This document shows positions 61,501 through 64,000 of a stretch of DNA of 64,000 bases, one piece after another; positions within the stretch are counted from its first letter, which is position 1; each line of letters begins with the position of its first letter. The stretch is from Melanocharis versteri (lineage: Eukaryota > Chordata > Aves > Passeriformes > Melanocharitidae): contig VZTG01002277.1 in the NCBI GenBank assembly GCA_013397845.1, positions 285,409-349,408 on the forward strand, read 5' to 3'. The notes under the pieces were generated by a model that saw nothing but the letters and a program-made list of their open reading frames with translations, was not told where the DNA came from and searched no databases. The translations under genes and the position numbers were made by a program.

Positions 61501-64000
61501 CTATTTTAGACACACTCTGCAAAAGAGTGGCTGTAGGAGATGGGGGTTTTTTTAGCTCCTCTCTGGGAATCTTGCAGGTATTTTGTGTAGCTATTTTTTA
61601 ACCAGGTTTTTATTTCCACGTCAGTGTTCGTCCATGTTATAACATATAAACATGTAAGCTGATTTCAGGACACTGACTTTTACATTCAGATTGCTGTAGC
61701 TTTTTTCTGAAAAGGTCATAAAATGACTACTCTGTACCAGTAAACACAATTAGTGAATTAGGTTGCTGAGGAAGTAAAAAAATAGCATAAATGACTACTG
61801 TAAAAGAGGCTAAAAGAGCAGGAGATAGGTTATTCCATTTGCAGGTAAGAATATGCCTAAAGTACCTTTAACAGCTTGCTTGGATAGTGCTAGCTAGCTC
61901 TGTTCCAAAGCACCAGCCTATATTTTTTGGATCATCTTTCAAGACTGAGATGATATAAGGCAATTAATAGTGTTTTGTGACCTTCTGCACCAGTAGTCCA
62001 TCTTTTTGGCATTGAAACTGATTTTGCCCAACTTGGCATTTTATCACCTGGGAGTACATGGGGAGATCAAAGAGACACCTTTTACAGCAGCAGTGGAATG
62101 ATTTAGTTCTGTCACTGTTCTTCAAATTCACAGTTTCTTACAAGCTGATGAGGCAAACCTCTTCTTTGCTTAATATCACATAAGGTACATTGAAAGGCTG
62201 TGAAGAGGCAGATGTTCTATAGCTTCACTTCATATGCAAAAACCTGTTATTCTTTATTTGCATTCAATTAGAAGTCAGACCCCAATGAATATCTAATGTA
62301 GGAAATGAGGAAAAGATTTGCCATCAAGCATATGCTTTGCTTGTAGTGGGTCTCAGTAACCTGCTATTGTGTCTTCCTGCAGTGATTCGGTCATTTCTAC
62401 TGTATTATTTACACCTTCCAGCTCAGGGCTAAAGAGTGTTAATAGGTGACAACTGGAGTTACGTTCCTGCTTTTAGAAATGTTGCCTTTTGTCGTTCCTT
62501 TTAAAAAGCCATTCTGCAGTTGCAAAAGTTCCCTTACTAAGTAGCTCTGTTTAAGGATTTAAATGCTGCAGCGTTACTTCCATATTAATTTTCTTTTTTG
62601 ATATAGTTGTGCTTTGTTTGATCCTGTGAAGGTTTGCATTCTCCAGGCAATCCTGAGTATAATATAAGGAGCTCAGACGTTATAAAACTGTTGTGTTGTC
62701 AAGAAGGGAAGGTTCAAATGATCACTGTAATAGGAAGCAGACTCTTCCAGAAGAGCTGCTGTGATGGCTGTGATCCTGTAAGAGCACACATACCAGGGCA
62801 TTACAGTACCAAGGGAGAGATGGAAGTTGTCTGGAGCCTGAGACACCAGAGACAGGGATAAGCAAAGCAGCTTTTCATCACTGCAGCACAGGGTTTCCCA
62901 GACTTTGGGGGAAAATGACAGGAATCTCTTACCCTCCTAAACTGGGATGTGATTAGAAACTTGCTTTGTTACATCTTCCATCCCCTTTCCTCTCTGTAGA
63001 CCACTCCCACCACATGTTCTGGAGAACACATGAGATTTCTTCCTTTTTCCTCTTTTCTCTTTGCTTTCATCTAACATTGTAAATTAAGCCATCCTCACCC
63101 TTATCCCAGCAATGCATTGACAAAAAAGGGAAACCTTGTGAGTATTTTTAGGTGCTTTGCAAACTTAGGCAAACAGATCAATATTACTTCATGCATGCCT
63201 CAAGTTTGGAATGGTTTCGTTTTGTCCTGCCATTGTGATAATAAAAAATGTAAAGATTTTAAGGAAAAAAGAAAAAGGTGCAACTAGGTGAAATGATGAA
63301 ACTAATTCTGTCACATACAGTTGTTTAATCCTAGTGTTTTCTCCGGGAATCTATAGCATATAATAAAATGTAGAGAAACAACTTTTTTTCTATGCAACAA
63401 GATTAAGTGTCTCATCTTAATAAAAAAAAAAATAAAAAATCTGTCAGGGTTTCCTGTGAAGGTAATAGGTATTTCAGATAATTGGATCAGGTGTCTCTGG
63501 ACAGTTTCTCTAGACTGAGCCTGCTTCTGATGAGCATTTTCTCAAGATGTAGTAAAGGACAGGCTGAAAGCCAGAATGAATCATTGTTTTGGTTAGCAAC
63601 AGCCCATCTGCAGCTGAAATCATTCGTGGTGCCCCTCGGCCTATCTCTTAGTATGTCAAAAGCTGTGAAAACATGAGGCTGAGGACAGACTGAAGGGGCT
63701 TCCAGTCATTTTGGGTTCTGCTGCATGTTAGGGAAGCACTTGACAGAAATCTGCCAAACGGCTCATCAGACCAGAATGCCAGTGCACCACTGCTGTGGTT
63801 GATTTCTAATCTAATCCTGCTTTTGACACATAATGAGGATTTTGGGGGGTAAAAGGGAATGTGTTTTTTATCTTGATTTTTAAAAGCATGGAGTTCCTAG
63901 TAACCTGAAGAGGAAAAATATATAAAACATCCTGATACAGGAAATGAAATAGTGAATCAATGCTGATAAAAGAGATGGGGGAAGAGCAATGACATCTAGT
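55570..64000. other. Intergenic, nothing else recognisable
   Basis: Apart from the candidate element at 59340-59615, no exon set, RNA gene or mobile element was recognised. The frame at 57496-58044 lies in GC-richer sequence and has no known domain. Confidence 0.5.
59340..59615. promoter_or_regulatory. Candidate regulatory element with octamer and SOX motifs
   Basis: Contains ATGCAAAT (59431-59438, perfect octamer), CTTTGTG three bases later, ACAATTGT (59483-59490), CTTTGTC (59580-59586) and TTTGCATG (about 59595). The clustering suggests a SOX/POU-type enhancer. Inferred only. Confidence 0.3.

Overview
This 64 kb window is vertebrate nuclear DNA, almost certainly from a bird. It has spliced genes with GT-AG introns, an inverted 3' end of a CR1 LINE (the main avian retroposon) with its ATTCTRTG-type terminus, further CR1 scraps, two old MIR-like SINE relics, few other repeats and a CpG-island promoter. 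The species cannot be fixed from the sequence. A 444-base assembly gap (N) lies at 25290-25733.

Only two protein-coding genes can be supported, and they are head to head. On the minus strand, nine coding exons between 25086 and 14629 encode cyclin E1 (CCNE1) from the residue matching human Asp41 to the stop (369 residues). The first roughly 40 codons are not visible and most likely lie in the gap. On the plus strand, six coding exons between 25885 and 45926 encode a complete 268-residue BtpA/SgcQ-family TIM-barrel protein, of the kind annotated in animals as 'F13E9.13, mitochondrial-like'. The exon sum is 807 nt, with intron phases 1, 0, 1, 2, 1. The two genes share a GC-rich region of about 1 kb containing the gap, GC boxes and, in intron 1 of the BtpA-like gene, an exact E2F consensus. 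That fits the known E2F control of CCNE1.

The most unusual structure is in the BtpA-like gene. The 5' part of coding exon 3, with its splice acceptor, is present three times in a 122-bp tandem array (33949-34334). The two upstream copies are each a potential 72-nt cassette: an acceptor, 24 open codons and a GTGAGA donor-like site. Inclusion would keep the frame, while retention of the intervening sequence would hit a stop. The same gene also has a minisatellite (40460-40660) whose last unit forms the splice acceptor of exon 5.

Left flank (1-14100): no convincing gene. It holds a MIR relic, an AT-rich block that could be conserved noncoding DNA beside a small CpG-rich patch (5.2-6.6 kb), and a perfect 52-bp inverted repeat around a 277-bp spacer (7567-7947). 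Right flank (46.7-64 kb): no convincing gene. It holds CR1 fragments and AT-rich stretches with POU/SOX/homeodomain-like motifs that could be regulatory. In human the neighbours of CCNE1 are URI1 on its 3' side and C19orf12 on its 5' side; neither is recognisable here.
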